A stretch of 46,609 nt of DNA from Rhizobium aethiopicum (GCF_900094625.1 NZ_FMAJ01000024.1:1-46609), one strand, 5' to 3'. Shown: positions 17,501 to 25,873, numbered from the stretch's first letter. Numbers and translations: made by a program. The notes: generated from the sequence alone by a model not told the origin.

Positions 17501-18252
17501 ATGTGACGAGCCGCATCAAGGCCGGCAACCTCTATGTCAACCGCAACATCATCGGCGCGGTCGTCGGCGTGCAGCCCTTCGGCGGCCGGGGCCTGTCGGG
17601 AACCGGCCCGAAGGCCGGCGGCCCGCTCTACATCGGCCGGCTGGTGCAGCGCCCCCCCGTGCCGCCGCAGCAGGATTCCGTTCATACCGACCTTGCCCTT
17701 CGCGATTTCATCGTCTGGCTCGACAAGAAAGGCCTGACGGGTGAAGGCGAAGCGGCGCGCGGTTATGCGAGTCGCTCGGCGCTCGGACTAGAACGCGAGC
17801 TCACCGGCCCCGTCGGCGAGCGCAATCTCTATGCGCTCCATCCGCGCGGCCGCATCCTGCTCGTGCCACAGACCGAAGCCGGACTCCATCGCCAGATCGC
17901 GGCCGCCCTTTCCACAGGCAACCACGTCGTCATCGATGCGGGTTCGATATCGAAGTCGGTCCTGGCGGACCTGCCTCCCGCTGTCGCCGGCCGCCTTTCC
18001 TGGACGTCGAATTGGGCGAAGGACGGGCCTTTCTCCGGCGCGCTGGTCGAGGGCGATCGCGACAGGGTTCTTGCCGTCAACCGGAAGATCGCTGCGCTGC
18101 CGGGTCCACTTCTGCTCGTCCAGGCTGCGACGAGCGAGGAACTGGCGGGCGACCCGGAAGCCTATTGCCTCAACTGGCTGCTGGAAGAGGTGTCGACCTC
18201 CATCAACACAGCGGCTGCCGGCGGCAATGCGAGCCTGATGGCCATCGGCTGA
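14545..18252 (+). CDS. putA: Bifunctional proline dehydrogenase / L-glutamate gamma-semialdehyde dehydrogenase
   Basis: A 1235-residue PutA that oxidises proline to glutamate. The FAD-linked proline dehydrogenase barrel (about 190-500) shows RRMMVRLVKGAYWDAEIKRA, ATHNAQTLATI and LHGMGEPLYDEV. The aldehyde dehydrogenase domain (about 570-1010) shows SPWNFPLAIFTGQVAAA, FTGSTEVAR, a catalytic Glu in AETGGQNG (about 811) and Cys in GQRCSAL (about 846). A further C-terminal domain of about 200 residues ends in NTAAAGGNASLMAIG, as in type-B PutA. There is no N-terminal ribbon-helix-helix domain, so it is not self-repressing. Two active sites in one chain allow substrate channelling. A 1050-codon antisense frame overlaps it and is a shadow. 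Confidence 0.97.
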   Translation: MLNAAIDPASSNDPAGSAPFAAFAPPIRPQSELRQAITAAYRRPETECLPPLVAAARVSEAKRYDIRSTARTLIEALRAKHKGTGVEGLVQEYSLSSQEGVALMCLAEALLRIPDTDTRDALIRDKIAEGNWTSHIGGGKSMFVNAATWGLVVTGKLTSTVNDRSLSAALTRLIARAGEPVIRRGVDMAMRMMGEQFVTGETIEEALKRARPLEARGFRYSYDMLGEAATTAADAERYFKDYEKAIHAIGKAADGRGIYDGPGISIKLSALHSRYSRAQAGRVMGELLPKVKALAALAKSYDIGLNIDAEEADRLELSLDLLEELCFAPELAGWNGLGFVVQAYGKRCPFVLDYIIDLARRSGRRMMVRLVKGAYWDAEIKRAQLDGLDDYPVYTRKIYTDVAYIACARKLLAAADAVFPQFATHNAQTLATIYHLAGPDFAVGKYEFQCLHGMGEPLYDEVVGKEKLDRPCRIYAPVGTHETLLAYLVRRLLENGANSSFVHRISDPHVSVEALIADPAETVAAMPVVGAPHVQIAAPKALYGNARPNSSGLDLSSEATLSDLAQTLASTAATPWHALPILADGSTDGVTRDVLNPADHRDVVGTVTEVKVEDAARVVAMAADYAPQWAAVPPVERAACLERAADIMQARIKVLMGIIMREAGKSAANAIGEVREAVDFLRYYADQARKTLGPSHLPLGPIVCISPWNFPLAIFTGQVAAALVAGNPVLAKPAGVTPIIASESVKILHEAGVPVGALQFVPGSGRLGAGMVGAQQTAGVMFTGSTEVARMIQAQLAERLSATGKPIPLIAETGGQNGMIVDSSALAEQVVADVVTSAFDSAGQRCSALRVLCLQDDVADRTLAMLKGAFRELTIGRTDRLSVDVGPVINDGAKTEIDQHIEAMRGAGRKVEQLPLPQSAAKGTFVPPTIIEIKSLSDLTKEVFGPVLHVVRFKRNGLDRLIDDINASGYGLTFGLHTRLDETIAHVTSRIKAGNLYVNRNIIGAVVGVQPFGGRGLSGTGPKAGGPLYIGRLVQRPPVPPQQDSVHTDLALRDFIVWLDKKGLTGEGEAARGYASRSALGLERELTGPVGERNLYALHPRGRILLVPQTEAGLHRQIAAALSTGNHVVIDAGSISKSVLADLPPAVAGRLSWTSNWAKDGPFSGALVEGDRDRVLAVNRKIAALPGPLLLVQAATSEELAGDPEAYCLNWLLEEVSTSINTAAAGGNASLMAIG

Positions 18253-18255
18253 GGC

Positions 18256-18287
18256 ACGAGACGGACGCGCTGAAAACGCAGTCTCGT
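18256..18287. terminator. Hairpin after putA
   Basis: ACGAGAC (18256-18262) pairs with GTCTCGT (18281-18287), with an inner GCG/CGC pair, starting 4 bp after the putA stop. There is no U-run. It is a probable 3'-end hairpin between the convergent putA and epimerase genes. Confidence 0.4.
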
Positions 18288-18416
18288 CGGTAAGCGTGAT
18301 AAACCGGCGGTCTCCGTGAGCAGCATGAGCGCCCGGATTCCTCCTGGTAGCGCAGCCGTGTTCGGTCTGCGGTGCGGTGCAGCCCGGCGGGATCGAAACC
18401 TCTGGTCGGTTGGCGG

Positions 18417-19268
18417 TTATGCCGCCGTCTGCCATCCGTCGCGGATATGACGGTACCCTTCACGATAGACCGATTCCGGTGTTTCGAAAAAGTCGCGCCA
18501 GACCTTTGTCGCGGCGGCGAGCTCCTTGAGCGCCCGGCCAAAGGCTTCGATTGTCAGCCATCCGTCGTAGCCACTCGCGCGCAGTGCCTGGAACGTCTCC
18601 GCCCAGGGAATGTTGCCGCGTCCCGGTACGCCGCGATCGTTCTCCGAAATATGGACATGCACGATGCGGTCACTATTGCGCGTGAAAGCGTCGATGGGAT
18701 CGGATTCTTCGATATTGCTGTGAAACGTGTCGTACATGGCGCGGATATTCGGATGCCCGACCGCGTCGATATGGGCCGCAAGGTCGTCCATCGTGTTGAA
18801 CAGGTAACATTCGAAACGGTTGAGCGCCTCAAGTCCGATCGTGACACCGTGCTTTGCCGCGTGATCGCCGATCGCCAACTGCGATGAAATCGAGCGCTTT
18901 AGTTCCGCCGCGCTTGGCCCGCTTCCGGAAAATTTGCCGAGCGTCGAATGCAGCGGCCCACTCAGCACTGTCGCACCAAGCGCATCGCTGCAGTCGATTG
19001 CCCATTTCACGTAATCAATGCCGCGTCTGCGGGTTGCCGCGTCGGAAGCGATGAGGTTCATCTGGGGGTCGCCCATGGCGGAAACGGCGGTCCGTTCCAG
19101 GCCGATCCGGTCGAGCAAGGCCCCCAGCCGCCGGTAGTCGTCGGGTGTGCCCGAAAAGATCGGGATCTCGACGCCGTCAAAACCCGTGTCCTTGATATCG
19201 CGTAACAGTCCCTCGTGTTTCCGGCCGACAGCTGTCGTCCAGAGGAACATGCACATGCCGATCTTCAT
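18417..19268 (-). CDS. Sugar-phosphate isomerase/epimerase family protein (xylose-isomerase-like TIM barrel)
   Basis: A 283-residue TIM barrel of the D-tagatose 3-epimerase type. The likely metal ligands are a Glu in GLEALNRFE, an Asp in MYDTFHSNIEE, a His in VHISENDRG and a Glu near the end in TIEAFG, the usual Glu-Asp-His-Glu set for Mn or Co. Epimerisation or isomerisation of a free ketose or sugar acid is the expected chemistry. The ATG at 19268 follows GGGGGGAGAG; a longer frame to 19319 is not supported. It is divergent from a second epimerase at 19608. A candidate promoter with -35 CTTGAC and -10 TATGAC overlaps a GntR-type operator at 19330-19340. Confidence 0.8.
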   Translation of the reverse strand: MKIGMCMFLWTTAVGRKHEGLLRDIKDTGFDGVEIPIFSGTPDDYRRLGALLDRIGLERTAVSAMGDPQMNLIASDAATRRRGIDYVKWAIDCSDALGATVLSGPLHSTLGKFSGSGPSAAELKRSISSQLAIGDHAAKHGVTIGLEALNRFECYLFNTMDDLAAHIDAVGHPNIRAMYDTFHSNIEESDPIDAFTRNSDRIVHVHISENDRGVPGRGNIPWAETFQALRASGYDGWLTIEAFGRALKELAAATKVWRDFFETPESVYREGYRHIRDGWQTAA

Positions 19269-19329
19269 CTCTCCCCCCTTGGGACTTGGCCACTGCGTTG
19301 CGACTCCAGCGTTTGTCATTTCCCAAATC

Positions 19330-19340
19330 TGGTCATACCA
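19330..19340. promoter_or_regulatory. GntR/FadR-type operator TGGTCATACCA overlapping a -10
   Basis: An 11-bp palindrome TGGT-N3-ACCA in the context ATCTGGTCATACCAAA. On the minus strand CTTGAC (19355-19360) and TATGAC (19332-19337) form a promoter for the 18417-19268 gene (16-bp spacer when the -35 is read as TTGACC). The operator covers the -10, as expected for repression. The same motif recurs at 29350-29360 and 29528-29538. Confidence 0.65.
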
Positions 19341-19507
19341 AAATGGCGGCTCTGGTCAAGCCGCTTCACTCGCCATTGGGAGCAAGGATTGCGCGCATGA
19401 GCGGTGAAATACCGGGGCAAACAATCGAATACGCAGACTGTCTCGGCGTTTCGAGGTCGTCTTGCAGCTGCTCCGGAATTGAGTTAGACCTTTCAGACAA
19501 TAAGAAT

Positions 19508-19518
19508 TGGCCAAACCA
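19508..19518. promoter_or_regulatory. Degenerate GntR-type operator TGGCCAAACCA
   Basis: One mismatch from TGGTNNNACCA, located 90 bp before the second epimerase gene. A weak promoter TTGAGT (19479-19484) and TAAGAA (19501-19506), 16-bp spacer, ends just before it. It is the plus-strand counterpart of the site at 19330. Confidence 0.4.
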
Positions 19519-19607
19519 GATTGCCGCAGGTAACGAGAGTGGTCCGCAAAAGGTGACGTTTCGATGCCTGGCGTCGAGCGTCGCCGCAACAGTCTAGGAG
19601 GAACCTC

Positions 19608-20498
19608 ATGCATCTTTCGACACACAACTGGATGCGGGCTGAACCGCTTGCCGTCACGCTGAAGCGCATCAAGAAATATGGCTACGAGAGCATCGAGATA
19701 TCCGGCGAGCCGGCACAGTACGACGTGAAGGAGACGCGTGCGCTGCTGAAGGAGCATGGCATCCGCTGCTGGGGCGCTGTTACGCTGACGCTCGGGGAGC
19801 GAAATCTCGCCGCCAAGGATGAAGGCCAGCGGGCCAGGTCGGTGGACTATGTCAATAGCGTTATCACCATGGTCAGCGAACTCGAGGGCGAGATCCTTAC
19901 GCTCGTACCGGCGACGGTCGGCAAGGTGGTGCCGGATGGGACCGAGGAGGAAGAGTGGAGATGGGTGGTGGACGCCACCAGGGAGTGTTTTGCCCACGCT
20001 CAGAAGAGGGGCGTGCGCATTGCCGTCGAGCCGCTCAACCGTTTTGAGACCTATTTCTTCAACCGTGCCGCCCAGGCGTTGGCGCTCGCCGATGCTGTCA
20101 GCCCCGAATGCGGGGTGTGCCTGGATGCCTTCCACCTGAACATCGAGGAGGAAGACATATATGAGGCGATCCGGCTCGCCGGAAAGCGCCTGTTCGATTT
20201 CCACATCGCCGATAACAATCGTTTCGCCGCCGGTCTCGGCCACCTCGACTGGCCGAAGATCATCGGTACGCTGAAGGAGATCGGTTACGGCGGCGCCGTC
20301 ACCAACGAATTCGTGGCTCCGGTCGACCGTACGCCAGCCACCAAATATCCGGACATGGTCGAGCGCAACCCTGTCGATATTCCTCCGGAGCAACTGAAAT
20401 TTATCCAGGACCACGGTTCGAGCCTTCTCACCGAAAAATTCTACGACGACCAGATGCGGATCACCGCTGAGACGATCCTGCCGCTGATCAAGCAATGA
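19608..20498 (+). CDS. Sugar-phosphate isomerase/epimerase family protein (second copy type)
   Basis: A 296-residue xylose-isomerase-like TIM barrel. The metal-site segments are EPLNRFETYFFN (Glu), CLDAFHLNIEEED (Asp), DFHIADNNRF (His) and a late TNEFVAPV (Glu). It shares the LNRFE and FHLNIEE signatures with the gene at 18417 but is clearly a different subfamily. The ATG at 19608 follows AGGAGG. It starts an apparent operon with the dehydratase (55-bp gap), the GntR regulator and the hydroxyacid dehydrogenase. Two such enzymes flanking one regulated divergent promoter suggest consecutive epimerisation steps; that is inference. Confidence 0.82.
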   Translation: MHLSTHNWMRAEPLAVTLKRIKKYGYESIEISGEPAQYDVKETRALLKEHGIRCWGAVTLTLGERNLAAKDEGQRARSVDYVNSVITMVSELEGEILTLVPATVGKVVPDGTEEEEWRWVVDATRECFAHAQKRGVRIAVEPLNRFETYFFNRAAQALALADAVSPECGVCLDAFHLNIEEEDIYEAIRLAGKRLFDFHIADNNRFAAGLGHLDWPKIIGTLKEIGYGGAVTNEFVAPVDRTPATKYPDMVERNPVDIPPEQLKFIQDHGSSLLTEKFYDDQMRITAETILPLIKQ

Positions 20499-20553
20499 AC
20501 GGAAAGACATATGCCGGCGGCCCGCGGATGGCCGTGGGGAGCGGGGATCAGAC

Positions 20554-21723
20554 ATGCGTATCAAGACCGTAGAGGCCTGGTGGGTTAAGATTCCCATCGA
20601 GGCGAGCCGTCAGCACCGCAGCGACTTCGGCCGATTGACGACCTTCGACGCTGCGATCCTACGTATCGAAACGAACGACGGCATCGTCGGCTGGGGAGAG
20701 GGCAAGAATGCCGCGGGCAGCGCGGGCAACTATGGCACGCTGGTACATATGATCAATCACGAGGTAGGGCCGAAGCTTATCGGCCGCGATCCTGCCGACA
20801 TCTCCAGCATATGGGAGATGCTCTACAACGGCGTGCGCCACGAGACCGCGGCGAGTTCGGGTCACGCCATGCCGGAGATCGCGCGACGTGGTCTTTCCGT
20901 CGCTGCGATCAGCGCGGTCGATATCGCACTCTGGGACATTCTCGGCAAGTCGCTCGGCGTCCCGGTCTGGAAGCTGCTGGGTGGCCGCAAGGCGGACCGG
21001 TTGCCCGCCTACGCCTCGGGCGGCTGGGAGAGCACGGAGCGGATCGGCGATCAACTCCGGTCCTATATCGCGGTCGGCGGCTTCAAGTCAGTCAAGATGC
21101 GCGTCGGCGCGATGGATGGTGCGGCGCATGTCTCTGCATCGCGGGTGCGGGCGGCTCGCAAAGCTGTCGGCCCCAGCGTCGACCTGATGGTCGATGCGCA
21201 CGGCACCTATACTGTTGCCGAAGCGAAGCGCTTCATCCAGATGATTGCCGATTGCGACCTCGCCTGGTTCGAGGAGCCGGTGATAGCCGATGACAAGCCT
21301 GGCATGGCGGAAGTGCGCGCGGCTGGGAACGTGCCGATCGCTGCCGGCGAGAGCGAGGCGACGCGTTTTGCCTTCCGAGATCTTGCGATGCTTCGGGCCG
21401 CCGACATATTCCAGCCGGATCCGGCCTTCTGCGGCGGCATTACGGAGGCAATGCGTATCAGCTCACTCGCCAGCGCCTTCAACCTGCGTTTCGCACCGCA
21501 TCTTTGGGCCGGTGCGCCCTGCTTCTTCTCCGGCCTGCACCTCTGCGCGGCTTCCCCGGCAAGCTTCGTCATCGAATATTCCCTCGGCGCAAATCCGATG
21601 ATCCATGATCTTGTCGAGGACGCTGTGTCGGTCAAGGACGGTATGATAGAGATCCCGGACAAGCCTGGCCTGGGCTTCACGATCAATCAGCGGGTCCTGG
21701 AGACTCACGCGCAAAGACAGTGA
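20554..21723 (+). CDS. Mandelate racemase/muconate lactonizing-type enolase-superfamily enzyme (sugar-acid dehydratase candidate)
   Basis: A 389-residue enolase-superfamily protein. The capping domain is residues 1-125. Barrel catalytic residues: K181 in KSVKMRVG, metal ligands D214 (VDAHGTY), E240 (WFEEPV) and E266 (AAGESEA), and H316 (FAPHLWAG). This is the mandelate-racemase subgroup, whose members mostly dehydrate aldonic or aldaric acids to 2-keto-3-deoxy acids, or racemise. The RBS region before 20554 is only moderate (GGGGAGCGGGG). Its stop overlaps the start region of the GntR gene, so the two are coupled. With epimerases and a hydroxyacid dehydrogenase nearby, a sugar-acid pathway is likely; the acid is not identifiable. 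Confidence 0.85.
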   Translation: MRIKTVEAWWVKIPIEASRQHRSDFGRLTTFDAAILRIETNDGIVGWGEGKNAAGSAGNYGTLVHMINHEVGPKLIGRDPADISSIWEMLYNGVRHETAASSGHAMPEIARRGLSVAAISAVDIALWDILGKSLGVPVWKLLGGRKADRLPAYASGGWESTERIGDQLRSYIAVGGFKSVKMRVGAMDGAAHVSASRVRAARKAVGPSVDLMVDAHGTYTVAEAKRFIQMIADCDLAWFEEPVIADDKPGMAEVRAAGNVPIAAGESEATRFAFRDLAMLRAADIFQPDPAFCGGITEAMRISSLASAFNLRFAPHLWAGAPCFFSGLHLCAASPASFVIEYSLGANPMIHDLVEDAVSVKDGMIEIPDKPGLGFTINQRVLETHAQRQ

Positions 21724-21725
21724 CG

Positions 21726-22418
21726 ATGAAAGAAAATTCCCTGCTCTCGGATCTCGCGGCACACCTTTTCTCAAACTCGAGCGGCAACGGCCGCACGCCA
21801 TCGGAGCGCGAGCTTGCGGAGCATTTCACCGTCAGCCGGGGCCAGATTCGCGAGGCACTGGCGATCCTGGAGGCAATGCGCATCGTCGAGCGTCGAGCCA
21901 AGTCGGGCATCTATCTGACGACGACGGAGGCGAGCGTGGAGGCAATGGCGCTTTTTGCCCGCGCCGGCGTTCCGCTTGATCCCATCCTGATCTACGAGAC
22001 CGTGGAGCTTCGCAAGATCCATGAGATCAAGGCCGCGGAACTCGCCTGCGATCGTGCGACGGAGGAGAATTACCAGCGCTTGCGCGATATCCTCGCCGCG
22101 TCCGAGGCGAAGCTAGCCGCGGGCGAGGGGCTGGCGCGCGAGGACCGGGATTTCCATCTGGAGATCGTGCGAGCCACCAAGAATAGCGTCTTCTATCGGG
22201 TTTGCAGCGTCTATTACGTCATGGGCGAGCACCGCCTGCCGATCTATTTTGCCGATGCCGCCCGCAGCCGGCGCTCGCATGAGGAGCATATCCGCATCTA
22301 CGAGGCACTGCTTGCCCGAGACGGCAATCTCGCCCAGGCGCTGATGAGCGCGCATCTTCAAGGTGCGGAAAGCTATTGGAAGGGTCTCCTTGGCGGTCCA
22401 GCGAAGGCAGCCGGATAG
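21726..22418 (+). CDS. GntR-family regulator, FadR/FCD subgroup
   Basis: A 230-residue regulator. The N-terminal winged helix has TPSERELAEHFTVSRGQIREAL and a wing RRAKSGIYL. The C-terminal all-helical FCD domain shows DRDFHLEIVRATKN and SHEEHIRIYEALLARD, whose Asp/His positions normally bind a metal and an organic acid ligand. The start is ATG 21726, 2 bp after the dehydratase stop (GTG 21720 is possible). It sits inside the operon it probably controls. FadR-type proteins bind TNGTNNNACNA sites, and TGGTNNNACCA palindromes occur in front of three transcription units here, so it is the likely repressor of the epimerase and ABC genes. Confidence 0.87.
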   Translation: MKENSLLSDLAAHLFSNSSGNGRTPSERELAEHFTVSRGQIREALAILEAMRIVERRAKSGIYLTTTEASVEAMALFARAGVPLDPILIYETVELRKIHEIKAAELACDRATEENYQRLRDILAASEAKLAAGEGLAREDRDFHLEIVRATKNSVFYRVCSVYYVMGEHRLPIYFADAARSRRSHEEHIRIYEALLARDGNLAQALMSAHLQGAESYWKGLLGGPAKAAG

Positions 22419-22441
22419 GCGTAACCGGCGGGGGAGGGCCG

Positions 22442-23416
22442 ATGAGCTTCATCTTTTCCACGCATCCATTGCACCCCGCGGCCACGGCCATGCTTGAGGC
22501 TGCGGGTGATCTGCGCGTGGCTTCCGCACCCGATCCCGAAACCTTGTTGCGAGAAGGCCGCGGCGCGGGCATTGTCATCGTGCGCGCGCCGATCCCGCCG
22601 GCCTTCTTCGAGGATGCGCCGGCGCTTCGCGCGGCGATCCGCCACGGCGCCGGCCTCGATATGGTGCCGATGGAGGCGGCGACCCGAGCCGGCGTGCTTG
22701 TGGCTAACGTGCCGGCTGTCAATGCGTCGACCGTCGCCGAACACGTCTTTCTGGTGACACTGGCGTTGCTCAGGCGCTTCCGCCAGATGGACCGGGACCT
22801 GCGTCAAAACGGCTGGGCAGCAGGCCGCGCGCAGTCGGATGCCGCCGTCGACCTCGGCGGCCGCACTATGGGCATCGTCGGTATGGGCAATGTCGGCAAA
22901 GCGGTCTTCAGGATCGCGAAGTTCGGGTTCGGGCTGGAGGTGGTCGCCACGAGCCGGTCGCCGGAAAGCATGCCGGAGGGCGTGCGTTTCCTGGCAATCG
23001 ATGAACTTGTCGCAAGTGCCGACATCCTCGTGCTCTGCTGCCCACTGACGCCCGAGACAACTGGCTTGCTCAATGCCAGGCGCATCGGCCGCATGAAGCC
23101 CGGCGCCATTCTGGTCAACGTCTCGCGCGGACCGGTGGTCGATGACGCCGCGCTGATCGAGGCGCTGCGGGACGGCCGCATCGGCGGGGCGGCGCTCGAT
23201 GTCTTTGCAACGCAACCGCTGCCGCTCGATCACCCCTATTTCGGCTTTGCCAACGTCATCGTCACCCCGCATCTGGCTGGTCTGACGGAAGAGAGCATGA
23301 TGCGCATGGGAACAGGCGCGGCCGCCGAAGCGCTGCGGGTCATCAAGGGCGACTTGCCGGTCAATTTACGCAATCCCGAAGTGATAGACCACTACCGTCG
23401 GCGCTTTCCGGCATAA
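22442..23416 (+). CDS. D-isomer-specific 2-hydroxyacid dehydrogenase
   Basis: A 324-residue NAD-dependent dehydrogenase. The Rossmann motif GIVGMGNVGKAVFRIA follows residue 140. Catalytic Arg lies in NVSRGPVVDD, Glu is expected near the C-terminal third, and His in VTPHLAGLTEES. The ATG at 22442 follows GGGGGAGGG. It is the last gene of the 19608-23416 operon and is convergent with the ABC ATPase. It would reduce a 2-keto acid or oxidise a D-2-hydroxyacid; the LeuA-type substrate loop does not tell which. A member of the phosphoglycerate/glyoxylate reductase group. Confidence 0.87.
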   Translation: MSFIFSTHPLHPAATAMLEAAGDLRVASAPDPETLLREGRGAGIVIVRAPIPPAFFEDAPALRAAIRHGAGLDMVPMEAATRAGVLVANVPAVNASTVAEHVFLVTLALLRRFRQMDRDLRQNGWAAGRAQSDAAVDLGGRTMGIVGMGNVGKAVFRIAKFGFGLEVVATSRSPESMPEGVRFLAIDELVASADILVLCCPLTPETTGLLNARRIGRMKPGAILVNVSRGPVVDDAALIEALRDGRIGGAALDVFATQPLPLDHPYFGFANVIVTPHLAGLTEESMMRMGTGAAAEALRVIKGDLPVNLRNPEVIDHYRRRFPA

Positions 23417-23417
23417 C

Positions 23418-23504
23418 GCGGCATGCGAGCGGGAAGGCCGGCTGTCCTGCCCTGGCCAGAGCCATAGGCATGTTTTGCACCGATCAGGTCAGCCCGCATG
23501 CCGC
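23418..23504. repeat. 10-bp inverted repeat at convergent operon ends
   Basis: GCGGCATGCG (23418-23427) and CGCATGCCGC (23495-23504) are perfect inverted copies 67 bp apart. They start just after the dehydrogenase stop and reach into the last codons of the ABC ATPase gene. They could form a long-loop hairpin in either transcript. Confidence 0.35.
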
Positions 23505-24565
23505 AGGCTTACGCCGCTTCTGGCGTCAAACAGCACGACCTTTTCCGGATTCCACGAAAAACGAACCGTATCCTCGATCCGAAGCGCCGTCTGCGTCGGC
23601 ACGGTCGCGTGGATGAACCTCTCGCCGGTGCGTAGCGTCACGATCTTTTCGACACCATGGTTTTCCACGTCGTGCACCCGTGCTTCCCCCGGCGCACCGC
23701 TGTCGAGAAAGATGTCCTCTGGGCGGATGCCGAAGGTGAGCGGGCGACCGTCCGTCGCGATCCCGTGGCTGCTGCCGAGCGGCAGCCGGTAACCCTCGCT
23801 GGCCACTGCCTCGCCGCCTGCAAGCGTGCCGGTGATCAGGTTCATCGGCGGTGAACCGACGGCGCGCGCGACGAAGGTGTTGACCGGGTTCCGGTAGATC
23901 TCCTGCGGTGTCCCTGTCTGCACCAGTTGACCGTTATTCAGAACGCCGATCTTGTCGCCCATCGACATCGCCTCTATCTGGTCGTGGGTGACGAAGAGGA
24001 AGGTCGCGCCGAGGTTCATCTGCAGGTTCTTCAACTCCGTGCGGAGTGCTTCGCGAAGCTTTGCGTCGAGCGCCGAAAGTGGTTCGTCCATCAGGAAGAC
24101 CCGTGGCTTGCGCACGATGGCCCGGCCGATCGAGACGCGCTGCATCTCGCCTCCCGACAGCCGGTCCGTCTTGCGGTCGAGCAGATGCTCGATGCGCAGG
24201 GTCTTCGCAACCCGTGCGACGCGCTCCTTGATTTCCTGGGGTTCAATGCGGCGGATACGGGATTTTAATGGAAATTCCAGGTTCTCTCGCACCGTATAGC
24301 GCGGGTAAAGCGAGTACTGCTGAAGCACCAGGGCCACGTCTCGCTCGGCCGCGCCCCAGTCGGCGACGTCGTGGCCGTCGATTAAGATCTGGCCTGCTGT
24401 CGGCTTTTCGAGACCGGCGATCAGGCGCAGCGTCGTCGTCTTGCCGGCGCCGGTCTCCCCAAGCAGCACGAAGAACTCGCCGTCAGCGATGCCGATGGTA
24501 AGGTTTTTCAGTGCCGTGTGGTTGCCGAAAGTCTTGGTGATGCCCTTGAGTTCGATATGCGCCAT
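23489..24565 (-). CDS. ABC transporter ATP-binding protein (second ATPase)
   Basis: A 358-residue carbohydrate-type (MalK/UgpC-like) ATPase. Walker A is GETGAGKTT (an unusual T instead of S/N before GAGK), the signature is LSGGEMQR, Walker B VFLMDEP, and the switch His in FVTHDQ. A C-terminal TOBE/OB domain begins after residue 240 (FGIRPEDIFL). Its ATG overlaps the upstream ATPase stop by one base (TGATG), so the two are made together, probably as a heterodimer. Last gene of a six-gene importer operon on the minus strand. Confidence 0.92.
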   Translation of the reverse strand: MAHIELKGITKTFGNHTALKNLTIGIADGEFFVLLGETGAGKTTTLRLIAGLEKPTAGQILIDGHDVADWGAAERDVALVLQQYSLYPRYTVRENLEFPLKSRIRRIEPQEIKERVARVAKTLRIEHLLDRKTDRLSGGEMQRVSIGRAIVRKPRVFLMDEPLSALDAKLREALRTELKNLQMNLGATFLFVTHDQIEAMSMGDKIGVLNNGQLVQTGTPQEIYRNPVNTFVARAVGSPPMNLITGTLAGGEAVASEGYRLPLGSSHGIATDGRPLTFGIRPEDIFLDSGAPGEARVHDVENHGVEKIVTLRTGERFIHATVPTQTALRIEDTVRFSWNPEKVVLFDARSGVSLRHAG

Positions 24566-25674
24566 CAGAGTCTGATCCCAAGCGATGAGCCGGTTGCCGT
24601 GTTGAAGAAATGTGCCTGGGCGGGGTCGATGCGTGCCCAGACGGCTTGGCCCGGACCGGGTACGAAACCACTTTTGGTGCGGGCCCTGATCATCTGCTGG
24701 CCGACCTTCAGGTCCACAATATCGTGCGAGCCGAGCGGCTCGATAATATGCGCCTCGACCGGCACGAAGCCCTCACGCGCCTCCCGTGAAACGACCACGC
24801 CCTCCGGCCGAACCCCGAGTGTCAGCTGGCCGTTCTCCGCCCGCGCGTCAGAGAGGCGGTCGGCCAGTACGGCAGGGAATTCAAAACCCGTTACCCCGTC
24901 GCTGACCTGCACGCTCGTGCGGCCGCTCGCTTGGCTGACGGTCGCCGTCGCCATGTTCATGACCGGGCTTCCGACAAACTGCGCGACGAACATGTTGGCA
25001 GGTTGCCCGTAAACCTCTTCCGGCGTGCCGACCTGCTGGAGGATGCCCTCGTGCATGATGACGATGCGGTCCGCGAGCGACATGGCCTCCACCTGGTCAT
25101 GCGTCACGTAGATGGTGGTTGAACCCTGCTTGATATGCAGACGCTTGATTTCTGCCCGCATCTCCTCTCGCAGCTTCGCGTCCAGCGCACCGATCGGCTC
25201 GTCCATCAGCATGGCCTTTGGGCGTCGCACCAGCGCGCGGCCGATTGCGACTCGCTGCATGTCGCCCCCCGACAGGGCTGAAGGCTTGCGGGCCAGCAGA
25301 TCGGTGATGCGCAGCACGGCGGCGATCTCTCGTACCGCCTTATCGACATCTGCGCGGCTCATGCGGGTGGCGCGGAGCGGGAAGGCGATGTTTTCGTAGA
25401 CCGTCATGTGCGGATAGAGCGAGAAGGATTGGAACACCATGGCGATGTCCCGGCCGGATGCCTTGATATGCTGCACCGGCTGCCCGTCGATCAGGATGTC
25501 GCCTTCGTCGATCGTCTCCAGGCCCGCGACGGCGCGCAACGTCGTCGTTTTGCCGCAGCCCGATTGTCCGAGCAGCACGATGAACTCGTTGTCGGCGATG
25601 GCGAGATTAAGGTCTTTGATGACTTGGACGGCACCGAAATATTTCTGGATGCCGCGTAGTTCAATCTGCGTCAT
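24565..25674 (-). CDS. ABC transporter ATP-binding protein (first ATPase)
   Basis: A 369-residue MalK/UgpC-like ATPase. Walker A GQSGCGKTT, signature LSGGDMQR, Walker B AMLMDEP, switch VTHDQVEAMSLADR, then a TOBE domain. The ATG at 25674 lies inside the end of the small membrane-protein gene. Having two different ATPases in one carbohydrate-type importer resembles the rhizobial glycerol transporter GlpSTPQUV. The two ATPases are similar but not near-identical, so they are not a recent duplication. Confidence 0.92.
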   Translation of the reverse strand: MTQIELRGIQKYFGAVQVIKDLNLAIADNEFIVLLGQSGCGKTTTLRAVAGLETIDEGDILIDGQPVQHIKASGRDIAMVFQSFSLYPHMTVYENIAFPLRATRMSRADVDKAVREIAAVLRITDLLARKPSALSGGDMQRVAIGRALVRRPKAMLMDEPIGALDAKLREEMRAEIKRLHIKQGSTTIYVTHDQVEAMSLADRIVIMHEGILQQVGTPEEVYGQPANMFVAQFVGSPVMNMATATVSQASGRTSVQVSDGVTGFEFPAVLADRLSDARAENGQLTLGVRPEGVVVSREAREGFVPVEAHIIEPLGSHDIVDLKVGQQMIRARTKSGFVPGPGQAVWARIDPAQAHFFNTATGSSLGIRL

Positions 25675-25873
25675 GATTGGCTGCCTTCGTCTGTTGCGCA
25701 TCCCGGGGGATTTTGGTCGTCACCATGAAGGCGATCAGTCCGACAAGCGTCATCGTCATGCCGTAACGGTGCAGGAACAGGTTCCAGGGCTGGCAGAGCG
25801 CGATGATGCCCAAGATCATCAGATACTGCGAACCGGGTTCCAGATATTTTTGGTTGAAGGCGCGCAAGGTCAT
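25661..25873 (-). CDS. Small two-helix membrane protein in ABC operon
   Basis: A 70-residue protein whose ATG (25873) overlaps the permease stop as ATGA and whose end overlaps the ATPase start by 14 bp, so it is translated as part of the operon. It has two hydrophobic segments (YLMILGIIALCQPWNLFL and MTMTLVGLIAFMVTT), a short loop HRYG between them and a charged tail. It is not the DUF2160 sequence of GlpU, but it occupies the equivalent place in a two-ATPase importer. Possibly an accessory subunit; function unknown. Confidence 0.75.
   Translation of the reverse strand: MTLRAFNQKYLEPGSQYLMILGIIALCQPWNLFLHRYGMTMTLVGLIAFMVTTKIPRDAQQTKAANHDAD

Noticed and set aside
14533..17685. A 1050-codon open frame antisense to putA
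   Set aside because: It lies wholly opposite a protein with intact proline dehydrogenase and aldehyde dehydrogenase motifs. It is low-complexity Arg/Gly/Asp-rich, as expected from the complementary codon phase of GC-rich coding DNA.
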